Below are positions 1 to 8,141 of a DNA stretch of 64,000 nucleotides, piece by piece (the stretch's first letter is position 1; each line of letters begins with the position of its first letter). Origin of the DNA: Sphingomonas panacisoli (lineage in GTDB: Bacteria > Pseudomonadota > Alphaproteobacteria > Sphingomonadales > Sphingomonadaceae); NCBI RefSeq assembly GCF_007859635.1, contig NZ_CP042306.1:1426001-1490000 (forward strand), written 5' to 3'. A program made the position numbers and the translations under genes. The notes below the pieces were generated by a model, which searched no databases, was not told where the DNA came from, and worked only from the letters and a program-made list of their open reading frames with translations.

Positions 1-92
1 CCAACATCGACGACACCAACCTGTCGGTCGACGACAACGCGACCGTGCTGAACGACACCGTTCCGGCCGACAACGTCGCCAACGCAAACTGA
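1..92 (+). CDS. 3'-terminal fragment of an unidentified protein
   Basis: The last 29 codons of a gene that begins left of the window, with the frame starting at base 3 and a TGA at 90-92. The visible tail is rich in Asn, Asp, Ala and Val (ends NVANAN) and resembles a low-complexity C-terminus. No family can be assigned. A strong terminator follows 30 bases after the stop, which supports a genuine gene end. Confidence 0.5.
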   Translation, partial: NIDDTNLSVDDNATVLNDTVPADNVANAN

Positions 93-122
93 TCCGACGG
101 CGCTTCGGCGCTGACGATTAGC

Positions 123-161
123 GGGCCGCGGCACCCACGGGTGGCGCGGCCCTTTGCTTTT
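123..161 (+). terminator. Rho-independent terminator
   Basis: GGGCCGCG (123-130) pairs perfectly with CGCGGCCC (145-152), and CACCC/GGGTG (132-136/139-143) extends the hairpin. TTTGCTTTT follows directly. It ends the partial gene at the left edge. Its T-run stops only 17 bases before the rpiA ATG. Confidence 0.85.
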
Positions 162-178
162 CTGGTACCGCATTGGCG

Positions 179-862
179 ATGCAGGACGACGACAAGAAGC
201 TCGCGGCCGAAGCGGCGGTAGCGGAAATCGCCGACGGCATGCGTGTCGGTCTAGGCAGCGGCTCGACGGTCGCGTTCGCCATCGCCGCAGTCGGGCGAAG
301 GTTGGCGGAGTGGCCGTCCGCAACGTTCTTTTCGACCTCGCAGCGAACGACCAACGCGGCGCGCGCCGCTGGCATCCCGATCGCTCGGTTTGCCGATCAG
401 ACCGAGCTCGACTTGGTGATCGACGGCGTCGATGAGATCGATCCGCAATTCCGCGCGATCAAGGGCGGGGGCGGGGCGATGCTCCGCGAGAAGATCCTGG
501 CCAGTGCGGCGCGGCGCATGGTCGCGATCGCCGACGGCACGAAGCGTGTTGCGACGCTCGGCACCGCGCCGGTGCCGGTCGAAATACTGCCGTTCGCGCG
601 CAGTTTCGTCGCCGTCCGCACCACGGCGCTGGGCGCCGACCCGGTCTTGCGGATGACCGTCGCGGGCAAGGAATTCCGCACCAATCAGGGCAATCTGATC
701 CTCGACTGCCATTTCGGCCCCATTGCCGACCCCGCACGACTCGCGATCGACCTCCAGGCGATCCCCGGCGCGCTAGGCCACGGCCTGTTCCTGACGGAGA
801 TCGCCGCCGCGTACATCGCCGCCGACGGCATCGTTACGAAAATGGAACGTGCGGGCGTGTGA
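179..862 (+). CDS. rpiA: Ribose-5-phosphate isomerase A
   Basis: Interconverts ribose 5-phosphate and ribulose 5-phosphate in the non-oxidative pentose phosphate pathway (cytosol). The 227-aa product has the phosphate-binding loop GLGSGST (residues 24-30), DGVDEID (82-88) and KGGGGAMLREK (95-105), in which Glu104 matches the catalytic Glu of the E. coli enzyme. Length is normal. An in-frame TTG lies at 173, but ATG 179 fits the family N-terminus better. There is no clear Shine-Dalgarno sequence, and a terminator hairpin lies just upstream. It heads the rpiA-tkt-tal-gnd cluster. Confidence 0.95.
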   Translation: MQDDDKKLAAEAAVAEIADGMRVGLGSGSTVAFAIAAVGRRLAEWPSATFFSTSQRTTNAARAAGIPIARFADQTELDLVIDGVDEIDPQFRAIKGGGGAMLREKILASAARRMVAIADGTKRVATLGTAPVPVEILPFARSFVAVRTTALGADPVLRMTVAGKEFRTNQGNLILDCHFGPIADPARLAIDLQAIPGALGHGLFLTEIAAAYIAADGIVTKMERAGV

Positions 863-947
863 CGGCTGGAACCGTCCGGCGACGCGCCATATAGGGGCCG
901 CAACCTCCGCGCCATGACGGCGTTATGCAGGCGAAGCGGGAGCTACC

Positions 948-3032
948 ATGTCCGATACCGAAACCACCACCCGCGACGTCGATCATCTGAAAGAGGACGG
1001 ATCGATCGAGCGCCTGACGATCGATACGATCCGCACGCTGTCGATGGACGCGGTGCAGAAAGCCAATTCCGGCCACCCCGGCACGCCGATGGCGATGGCA
1101 CCGGTGGGCTATACGTTGTGGTCGCAATTCCTGCGCTACGATCCGTCCAAGCCCGACTGGCCCAACCGCGACCGCTTCGTGCTGTCGGTCGGACATGCGT
1201 CGATGTTGCTCTATTCGTTGCTGCATCTGGCCGGCGTCGAGGAAATCGATCGCAACGGCAGGAAGACCGGCAAGGAAGCGGTCAGCCTGCAGGACATCGA
1301 AGATTTCCGCCAGATCGGGTCAAAGACGCCCGGGCATCCCGAATACCGCCACACCACCGGGGTCGAGACCACGACGGGCCCGCTGGGCCAGGGTTGCGGC
1401 AATTCCGTGGGCATGGCGATCGCCGAGCGCTGGCTCGCCGCGCGCTACAATAAGCCCGACCACACATTGTTCGATCACGACGTCTACGCGCTGGCGGGCG
1501 ACGGCGATTTGATGGAGGGCGTCAGCCAGGAAGCGGCGAGCCTCGCGGGGCATCTGCGCCTGTCGAACCTGTGCTGGATCTACGACAGCAATCACATCAC
1601 GATCGAGGGCAAGACCAGCCTGACCTTCGACGAAGATGTCGGCAAGCGCTTCGAGGGCTATGGCTGGAACGTCATCCACGTCGACGACGCCAACGATTGC
1701 GACGCTCTGGCCCAGGCGTTCGCAGCGTTCCGCAAGACCGACGACCGGCCGACGCTGATCATTGTCCATTCGATCATCGGTTACGGCAGCCCGATTGCCG
1801 GCACGTCGAAGGCGCACAGCGACGCGATGGGCGAAGCGGTGATCGCGGAGACCAAGCGCGCTTATGGCTGGCCCGAGGACAAGAGCTTCTACGTTCCCGA
1901 CGGCGTTGTAGAGCATTTCAATGGTTGCGTCGCTGATCGCGGCCGTCCGGCGCGCGAGGCGTGGGAGGCGACGCTCGCGAGTTATCGCACCGCGCATCCC
2001 GATCTGAGCAAGGAACTCGACGCGATGCTGTCGGACACGTTGCCCGACGGCTGGGACGCCGACATTCCGGTATTCGAAGCCGACGCCAAGGGGCTCGCGA
2101 GCCGCGATGCCGCCGGCAAGGTGCTCAACGCGATCGTGCCGCACGTGCCGTGGCTGATCGGCGGCTCGGCCGATCTCGCGCCCTCGACCAAGACCGACAT
2201 CAAGGGTGCGTCGTCGTTCGAGCCGGGCAGCTACGATGGCTGCAACTTCCATTTCGGCGTGCGCGAGCACGGCATGGGTGCGGTGGTGAACGGCATGACG
2301 CTGTCGCATCTGCGCGGATACGGCTCCACCTTCTTCGTGTTCCTCGACTATATGCGCCCGCCGGTGCGGCTGTCGTCGCTGATGGAAATCGGCGCGGTAT
2401 GGGTATTCACGCACGATTCGATCGGCGTGGGGGAGGACGGCCCGACGCATCAGCCGATCGAGCACCTCGCCATGCTGCGCGCGACGCCGGGAATGGATAC
2501 GATCCGGCCCTGCGACGCGAACGAGGCGGCGGCGGCGTGGAAAGCGGTCATGAAAGATAGCGGCCACCCGCACGCGCTCGTCCTGTCGCGCCAGGCCCTG
2601 CCGACGCTCGACCGGTCGAAATATGCCAGCGCCGACGGGCTCGAAAAGGGCGCGTATGTGCTTGCTGACAGCGACGATCCCGAACTGATCCTGATCGCGA
2701 CCGGCTCCGAAGTCGGGTTGGCCATTCAAGCGTACGAGCAGCTCAAAGGCGAAGGCGTCGCTGTGCGGGTCGTATCGATGCCCAGCTGGTTCCGGTACGA
2801 GAAGCAATCCGACGCATATAAGGAAAGCGTGCTGCCCAAGGCAGTTAGCGCGCGTGTTTCGATCGAGATGGGAAGCGAGATCGGCTGGGACCGCTATATC
2901 GGGCTCGACGGCAAGGCGATCAGCATGGCGACCTTCGGGGCGTCGGCGCCAATCGCCAAGCTGCAGGAAAAGTTCGGGTTCACCGTCGATAATGTCGTGA
3001 AGACCGCCAAATCGTTGCTGGAGACAAAGTGA
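948..3032 (+). CDS. tkt: Transketolase
   Basis: Thiamine-diphosphate enzyme that moves two-carbon units between sugar phosphates. The 694-aa product has the SGHPGTPM motif near the N-terminus, the TPP/Mg motif [13 protein letters not shown] (about 184-196) and [10 protein letters not shown] (about 435-444), which holds the Glu that activates the cofactor. The N-terminus is about 25 residues longer than the E. coli enzyme. A GGGAG sequence precedes the ATG. Its TGA overlaps the tal ATG (ATGA), so the two are probably translationally coupled. Confidence 0.96.
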   Translation: MSDTETTTRDVDHLKEDGSIERLTIDTIRTLSMDAVQKANSGHPGTPMAMAPVGYTLWSQFLRYDPSKPDWPNRDRFVLSVGHASMLLYSLLHLAGVEEIDRNGRKTGKEAVSLQDIEDFRQIGSKTPGHPEYRHTTGVETTTGPLGQGCGNSVGMAIAERWLAARYNKPDHTLFDHDVYALAGDGDLMEGVSQEAASLAGHLRLSNLCWIYDSNHITIEGKTSLTFDEDVGKRFEGYGWNVIHVDDANDCDALAQAFAAFRKTDDRPTLIIVHSIIGYGSPIAGTSKAHSDAMGEAVIAETKRAYGWPEDKSFYVPDGVVEHFNGCVADRGRPAREAWEATLASYRTAHPDLSKELDAMLSDTLPDGWDADIPVFEADAKGLASRDAAGKVLNAIVPHVPWLIGGSADLAPSTKTDIKGASSFEPGSYDGCNFHFGVREHGMGAVVNGMTLSHLRGYGSTFFVFLDYMRPPVRLSSLMEIGAVWVFTHDSIGVGEDGPTHQPIEHLAMLRATPGMDTIRPCDANEAAAAWKAVMKDSGHPHALVLSRQALPTLDRSKYASADGLEKGAYVLADSDDPELILIATGSEVGLAIQAYEQLKGEGVAVRVVSMPSWFRYEKQSDAYKESVLPKAVSARVSIEMGSEIGWDRYIGLDGKAISMATFGASAPIAKLQEKFGFTVDNVVKTAKSLLETK

Positions 3033-4144
3033 TGGGACGCCTCAACGAACTCGAGAAACTCGGCCAGGCGGTGTGGCTCGACTTTATCGATCGCAAGCTG
3101 CTCGCCGAGGGCGGGCTGAAGAAACTGGTCGACGAGGACGGTATTACCGGCGTCACCAGCAACCCCTCGATCTTCCAGAAGGCGATGGGCGAGGGCGACG
3201 CCTATGACGACGAGCTCGCCAAATTCGATCGCGCCAACCCCGACGCGTCGGCGATGGCGCGCTACGAGCATCTCGCGATCCGCGATATTCAGGAAGCTGC
3301 CGACACGCTGCGCCCGGTGTACGACCGGCTCGACGCGAAAGACGGCTATGTGAGCATGGAGGTGTCGCCCTATCTGGCGAACGACACCGACGAGACCGCG
3401 GCGGAGGCCGAGCGGCTGTGGTGGACGGTCGATCGGCCGAACCTGATGATCAAGATTCCCGGCACGCCGGCGGGCGTTCCGGCGATCGCGACGTCGATCG
3501 ACAAGGGCATCAACGTCAACGTGACATTGCTGTTCGGGATCGAGGCGTACAAGGCCGTCGCGCTGGCGTTCGTCGAGGGTCTCGAAAAGCGCGCAGCGCG
3601 GGGCGAAGCGATCGACAAGATCGCATCGGTTGCGAGCTTCTTCGTGTCGCGTATCGATACCAAGATCGATGATGCGATCGACGAGGGCAAGGGTGGCGAC
3701 GCGGCCAAGCCGCTGGCCGGCAAGGTCGCGATCGCCAACGCGAAGCTCGCGTATCAATGGTATCTCGACTTCATCAAATCCGACCGTTGGCAGGCGCTGG
3801 CCGCCAAGGGCGCGATGCCGCAGCGGCTACTCTGGGCGTCGACGGGTACCAAGAATGCGGCCTATTCCGACGTGCTCTACCTCGACACGCTGATCGGCAA
3901 GGACACGGTCAACACCGTGCCGCCCAAGACGATGGACGCGTATCGCGACCACGGCACCGCGGCGGAAACGCTGACGCAGGACGTGGATGGCGCGAAGCAC
4001 GTTCTGGCGGAGACCGAACGGCTCGGCCTCGATCTGAACGGCGTGACCGACACGCTGGTCGAGGAGGGCGTCGCGTCCTTCTCCAAGGCGTTCGACGAAT
4101 TGCTCGCGTCGATCGCGGCCAAGCATCCGGCAGAAGCAACTTAA
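3032..4144 (+). CDS. tal: Transaldolase
   Basis: Transfers dihydroxyacetone units between sugar phosphates and completes the non-oxidative pentose phosphate route with tkt. The 370-aa product is the longer type related to mycobacterial and cyanobacterial transaldolases. The Schiff-base Lys is expected in MIKIPGT (Lys141), and GVTSNPSIFQKA near residues 40-52 is typical. The ATG overlaps the tkt stop by one base. A palindromic repeat separates it from gnd. Confidence 0.95.
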   Translation: MGRLNELEKLGQAVWLDFIDRKLLAEGGLKKLVDEDGITGVTSNPSIFQKAMGEGDAYDDELAKFDRANPDASAMARYEHLAIRDIQEAADTLRPVYDRLDAKDGYVSMEVSPYLANDTDETAAEAERLWWTVDRPNLMIKIPGTPAGVPAIATSIDKGINVNVTLLFGIEAYKAVALAFVEGLEKRAARGEAIDKIASVASFFVSRIDTKIDDAIDEGKGGDAAKPLAGKVAIANAKLAYQWYLDFIKSDRWQALAAKGAMPQRLLWASTGTKNAAYSDVLYLDTLIGKDTVNTVPPKTMDAYRDHGTAAETLTQDVDGAKHVLAETERLGLDLNGVTDTLVEEGVASFSKAFDELLASIAAKHPAEAT

Positions 4145-4152
4145 CTCAGTCC

Positions 4153-4221
4153 CGTCCGTTCGCCCTGAGCTTGTCGAAGGGCGTTGTCTCACCGTGCTTC
4201 GACAAGCTCAGCACGAACGGG
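4153..4221. repeat. Sphingomonad intergenic palindrome (CTGAGCTTGTCGAAG type)
   Basis: CCGTTCGCCCTGAGCTTGTC (start of left arm) and its near inverted copy in GCTTCGACAAGCTCAGCACG (right arm) form a long imperfect hairpin between tal and gnd. Repeats with this core are common in sphingomonad intergenic regions. It may affect mRNA stability between the two genes. Confidence 0.8.
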
Positions 4222-4236
4222 TGAAGGTCTGACTAC

Positions 4237-5223
4237 ATGAAAATCGGGATCATCGGCCTCGGCCGGATGGGTGGGAACATCGCGCGGCGGTTGATGCGCA
4301 ACGGGCACGAGACGGTGGTCTACGACCGCTCGCCCGAGACGGTGAAAGCGCTGGCCGGCGAAGGCGCGATCGGGGTCAATTCGCTCGACGACATGAAGGC
4401 CAAGCTCGATGGCCAGGCGATCTTCTGGGTGATGCTTCCCGCAGGCGATCCGACCGACAGCACGATCGAGACGCTGGCGGGTATGTGCGCCGCCGGCGAC
4501 ATCATCATCGATGGCGGCAATACCTTCTACAAGGACGATATAAAGCGCGCCAAGCATCTGGCGAAAAAGCAGATTCACTACGTCGATGTCGGCACGTCGG
4601 GCGGCGTATGGGGCCTCGAGCGCGGCTATTGCATGATGGTCGGCGGCGAGGCCGACGTCGTGAAGACGCTCGACCCGATCCTGGAGGCACTGGCGCCAGG
4701 GCTCGGCACGATCCCGCGCACGCCGAACCGGATGGAGCAGGAGGGCGAGGACCCGCGCGCGGAGAAGGGCTATATCCACGCCGGCGCCGCGGGGGCGGGG
4801 CATTTCGTGAAGATGGTGCACAACGGCATCGAATACGGCCTGATGCAGGCCTATGCCGAGGGTTTCGACGTGCTGAAGGGCAAGAATTCGGAGAGCCTGC
4901 CCGAGGACGAGCGCTACGACCTGAACCTGACCGACATCGCCGAGGTGTGGCGGCGCGGCAGCGTAATCTCGTCCTGGTTGCTCGATTTGTGCGCACAACA
5001 GCTCGCCAAGGACATGGATCTTGCCCAATTCACCGGGCGGGTTGCGGATTCGGGCGAAGGACACTGGACCGTCGAGGCGGCAATGGAAGAGGCGGTTCCC
5101 GCGTACGTCCTGACCGCGGCTTTGTTCTCGCGCTATCGCAGCCGCGTCGAGCACACCTATGGCGACAAGTTGCTGTCGGCGATGCGGTTCGGGTTTGGCG
5201 GGCATGTCGAGATGCCGCAGTGA
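4237..5223 (+). CDS. gnd: 6-phosphogluconate dehydrogenase, decarboxylating (short form)
   Basis: Oxidatively decarboxylates 6-phosphogluconate to ribulose 5-phosphate. At 328 aa it belongs to the short class, not the ~470-aa E. coli type. N-terminal Rossmann motif GLGRMGGN (7-14), substrate loop [14 protein letters not shown] near residue 120, and [13 protein letters not shown] with catalytic Lys192 and Asn. The second strand ends YDRSPE; an acidic residue there occurs in NAD-preferring relatives, but Arg-Ser also occurs in NADP enzymes, so cofactor choice is open. The stop overlaps the GTG of the next gene. Confidence 0.92.
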   Translation: MKIGIIGLGRMGGNIARRLMRNGHETVVYDRSPETVKALAGEGAIGVNSLDDMKAKLDGQAIFWVMLPAGDPTDSTIETLAGMCAAGDIIIDGGNTFYKDDIKRAKHLAKKQIHYVDVGTSGGVWGLERGYCMMVGGEADVVKTLDPILEALAPGLGTIPRTPNRMEQEGEDPRAEKGYIHAGAAGAGHFVKMVHNGIEYGLMQAYAEGFDVLKGKNSESLPEDERYDLNLTDIAEVWRRGSVISSWLLDLCAQQLAKDMDLAQFTGRVADSGEGHWTVEAAMEEAVPAYVLTAALFSRYRSRVEHTYGDKLLSAMRFGFGGHVEMPQ

Positions 5224-6029
5224 GCATTCGGCTGGTCGTGTCGGACGTCGACGGCACGCTGGTTCGGAAGGACAAGTCGCTCAGTCCGCAAGTGATCGCG
5301 GCGGTCAAGCGGCTGCGCGAGGCGGGCGTGCCGTTCACGCTGATCAGCGCGCGGCCGATGTCCGGCATGATCCCGCTGATCAAGCCGCTCGGCATCGATA
5401 TCCCGCTGGCGGCGGTGAATGGCGGGATCATCTTCCGCCCCGATGGCGCGGTCCTGTCGGCATGCCATGTCGAGCGCGCGGTGGTGGAGGGCGTGTTCGC
5501 GATCATCGGCGACGCGCCGGTCGATACGTGGGTATTCGCCGACCAACGGTGGTACGCGACGAGCGATCAGGGCGTGCATGTCGAGCATGAACGCGTCGCC
5601 TCCGCGCAAAGCCCGGTGCTCCGCGACGAGTTCACCGACCTCTACGACCGCGTCGACAAGCTGACGATCGTCAGCGACGACGCGGCTCTCCTCAAGGGGC
5701 TCGCCGAAAAGGCGAAGGCGAAGTTCGGCAGCGCGGCGACGATCGCGCAGAGCCAGACCTACTATCTCGACGTCACCGGTATCACCGCGAACAAAGGCGA
5801 CGGCGTCGCGGCGCTCGCGAAAATGCTCGGCATCGACATGGCCGACGTCGCGGTGTTCGGCGACATGGAGAACGACGTCCCGATGTTCGACCGCGCCGGT
5901 TTCTCGGTCGTGATGGGCCAGGCGCCCGACGCGGTGAAGGCCAAGGCCGACGAGGTTTCCAGCAGCAACGAAGAGGACGGCGTCGCGCATGCGATCGACG
6001 CGTTCGTCCTCCCGAAGGTGACAGCATGA
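5220..6029 (+). CDS. Cof-type HAD-IIB family phosphatase
   Basis: Probable sugar-phosphate or cofactor phosphatase of the HAD superfamily, 269 aa. Motif I is SDVDGTLV (Asp9 nucleophile, Asp11), motif II lies in LISARPMSG, and motif IV is [12 protein letters not shown] near the C-terminus, preceded by NKGDGVAAL as in Cof/YidA proteins. The GTG start at 5220 forms a GTGA overlap with gnd, which suggests coupling. The substrate cannot be read from sequence; the position next to gnd suggests a sugar phosphate. Confidence 0.88.
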   Translation: MSIRLVVSDVDGTLVRKDKSLSPQVIAAVKRLREAGVPFTLISARPMSGMIPLIKPLGIDIPLAAVNGGIIFRPDGAVLSACHVERAVVEGVFAIIGDAPVDTWVFADQRWYATSDQGVHVEHERVASAQSPVLRDEFTDLYDRVDKLTIVSDDAALLKGLAEKAKAKFGSAATIAQSQTYYLDVTGITANKGDGVAALAKMLGIDMADVAVFGDMENDVPMFDRAGFSVVMGQAPDAVKAKADEVSSSNEEDGVAHAIDAFVLPKVTA

Positions 6030-6778
6030 AGAAACTGATCGCGTTCGACCTCGACGGCACCCTGGCGCTGTCGAAGCAGCCGCTCGACGACCGTATGGCG
6101 AACGCGCTCGCCGACCTGCTCGATGTTTGCAAGGTAGATATCATCTCGGGCGGCGACTGGCCGCAGTTCGAGAAGCAGGTGGTCGGGCGGATGATCGACC
6201 GCGCGAACCTTTCAAACCTGTTCATTCAGCCGACGACGGGGACCAAGCTGTACCGGTTCATCGACGGCGAATGGAAAGCGATCTACGCCGAGTTGTTCAG
6301 CGCGGACGAGCGCAAACACATCATCGACGCGTTCGACAAGGCGATGGCGGAGGAGGGGCTCGACCAAGGCAAGACCTGGGGCGATCGCGTCGAGGACCGC
6401 GGCAGCCAGGTAACCTTTTCCGCGCTGGGCCAGCAGGCGCCGCTCGAGGAAAAGGACAAGTGGGATCCCGACCACGCCAAGCGGAAGAAGCTACAGGCCC
6501 GGCTCAGGACGATGCTGCCCGATCTGTCGATCAATATCGGTGGCTCGACCTCGATCGACGTGACCCGCAAGGGCGTCGACAAGCAATATGGCTTGCGCAA
6601 GTTGCTGCCCGAGGCTGGCGTTACCGCGGACGAAGTGCTGTTCCTGGGCGACGCGATCTTTCCGGGCGGGAACGACTATCCGGCGAAGGAAATGGGGCTC
6701 GACACGATCAAGGTCGATTCGATCGAGGATACGCGCCGGGTCATCGAGACGATCGTCCTGGTGTTGAAGGGGAAATAA
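6026..6778 (+). CDS. HAD-IIB phosphatase, phosphomannomutase-like
   Basis: 250-aa HAD enzyme with nucleophile motif FDLDGTLA (Asp8, Asp10). Unlike its neighbour, the C-terminal half has GGSTSIDVTRKGVDKQYGLR and then FLGDAIFPGGNDYPAKEMG, with acidic residues near 209. These closely follow the GGQISFDVFP...WDKRY and FGDKTMPGGND segments of eukaryotic phosphomannomutase (PMM1/PMM2). It may be a hexose-phosphate mutase or phosphatase. It overlaps the preceding gene by ATGA, so it is co-translated with the Cof-type gene. Confidence 0.8.
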   Translation: MKKLIAFDLDGTLALSKQPLDDRMANALADLLDVCKVDIISGGDWPQFEKQVVGRMIDRANLSNLFIQPTTGTKLYRFIDGEWKAIYAELFSADERKHIIDAFDKAMAEEGLDQGKTWGDRVEDRGSQVTFSALGQQAPLEEKDKWDPDHAKRKKLQARLRTMLPDLSINIGGSTSIDVTRKGVDKQYGLRKLLPEAGVTADEVLFLGDAIFPGGNDYPAKEMGLDTIKVDSIEDTRRVIETIVLVLKGK

Positions 6779-6779
6779 T

Positions 6780-6937
6780 CCTCCCTGAGCTTGCTCGGGG
6801 AGGGGGACCATTTGCGAAGCAAATGGTGGAGGGGCGTGAGCGAAGCGAACGTGGCGCCGTCCTCGCCGCGATGCGGCTGCGGCCCCTCCGTCAGCGCTGT
6901 GCGCGCTGCCACCTCCCCATCTTCGATAGGGAGGATT
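6780..6937. repeat. Dispersed intergenic repeat, copy A
   Basis: About 158 bases between two convergent genes. It begins CCTCCCTGAGCTTGCTCGGG and contains the palindrome CCATTTGC/GCAAATGG, a CCTCGCCGC...GCGGCTGCGGCCCC block, and an end GGGAGGATT that mirrors the left end. A second copy with the same order of blocks is at 46820-46975. The last bases supply the stop codon of the Rieske gene. Confidence 0.85.
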
Positions 6938-8079
6938 CAGCCTATTAACGCCGCTTCCGCAGCGTCGTGGAACACCTTGATCCCGCCTTCCAGCCCGCCC
7001 AGCGTCAGCCGATCGATCGCGCCCGACATCAGCCCTTCCTGGCCCAGCGCCGCCGCGCGGAAATCCTCCGCGCCGAACACGCCGCCATCGAGCAGATTCC
7101 AGCTCTTTTCCCAATGCGTCAGCGCCTTGTCGGTGGCGGGCGGCTCCGGGATCAGCATGAAATCCTCGACCAGTACGCGGTCGACCGCGCGCGGCATCAG
7201 CGTCATCAGGTTCATGTAATCGGGGCTGACGATCAGGATCGTCGCGGGGAACATCTGGTAGGTGTATGTGATCGCACGGCGCAAGGTCGGCCAATCCTCC
7301 GCCGCGCATTCGATCGCTTCTACGTCGCGCCCCACAGCGGAGCGTTGGTGCGATCCGATGAGGTCGCCTGATGCCACGCCGTCCTTGAAGAACGGGCCGA
7401 TCGTCGCGGCGTGAAGGCGCTGGACGTGATAGCTTTCCAGGAACGCGTCCATGATCAACTTCCAGTTCGCCGCGACGTCGTGCGTGCGTCGCTTGAACAG
7501 ATGCTGCCCCGCCAGGTCGAACGCGTCGAAATCGTGGCCGAGCGTATCGGGTTCCGCGAAGTCGGCGCTCTCGTCGAACGCGAACCAGATCAGCCCGCCG
7601 GCCTCGCGCGTCGGCAGACGCTTCAGGCCGAGCGCCGCCTTGTCGAGCCCGGGAAAGGCGTCGGTGCGCGGCAGCGCGAGCAGCTTGCCGTCCAGGCCGT
7701 AGGTCCAGGCATGATAGGGGCAGACCAGCTTGCTCGCGCAGACCATCTCGCCACCTTCGACCAGCCGCGTGCCGCGATGCTGGCAGACGTTGAGGAACAC
7801 GTGCGCCACACCCTCGCGATCGCGCGTGACGAGCAATGGCTTGCCATAGCCGTCATGCGGCACCGCCATGCCGGGTTCGGGCAGCAGCGCTGACGGCGCG
7901 ATCACGAGCGGGCGTCGCCCGAACAATCGCTCGCGCTCGGCCGCGTAGCGCGCCGGATCGGTATAGGCCGCCGCGTCGATGCGCGTGATCGTCGGCTCGC
8001 GCCGCGCGCCGCCCTCCGCCAGTTGTTTCGCCAGCGCGAGTTGTCCCGGCGTCGGAGCGATCTTGGCCGCCACGTTCAT
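6937..8079 (-). CDS. Rieske 2Fe-2S aromatic ring-hydroxylating oxygenase, alpha subunit
   Basis: 380-aa oxygenase component. The Rieske cluster ligands are Cys99, His101, Cys120 and His123 (CQHRG ... CPYHAW). The mononuclear iron site is ESYHVQRLH, with His218 and His223. The start is placed at the ATG preceded by GGGGAGAGGAAG; upstream in-frame codons lack family features. There is no beta subunit, ferredoxin or reductase gene nearby, so substrate and electron donor are unknown. It is divergent from the AmpG-like permease with 62 bases between starts. Confidence 0.88.
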   Translation of the reverse strand: MNVAAKIAPTPGQLALAKQLAEGGARREPTITRIDAAAYTDPARYAAERERLFGRRPLVIAPSALLPEPGMAVPHDGYGKPLLVTRDREGVAHVFLNVCQHRGTRLVEGGEMVCASKLVCPYHAWTYGLDGKLLALPRTDAFPGLDKAALGLKRLPTREAGGLIWFAFDESADFAEPDTLGHDFDAFDLAGQHLFKRRTHDVAANWKLIMDAFLESYHVQRLHAATIGPFFKDGVASGDLIGSHQRSAVGRDVEAIECAAEDWPTLRRAITYTYQMFPATILIVSPDYMNLMTLMPRAVDRVLVEDFMLIPEPPATDKALTHWEKSWNLLDGGVFGAEDFRAAALGQEGLMSGAIDRLTLGGLEGGIKVFHDAAEAALIG

Positions 8080-8141
8080 GGGCTTCCTCTCCCCGTATTT
8101 GCGGCTAGTGTCTGCCGTAACGATAAGGGGAGCAAGCCTGA

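Noticed and set aside
1320..2807. A 495-codon open frame on the minus strand opposite tkt
   Set aside because: It is antisense to a certain transketolase. GC-rich third positions keep the opposite frame open, and its product is Arg/His-rich with no domain.
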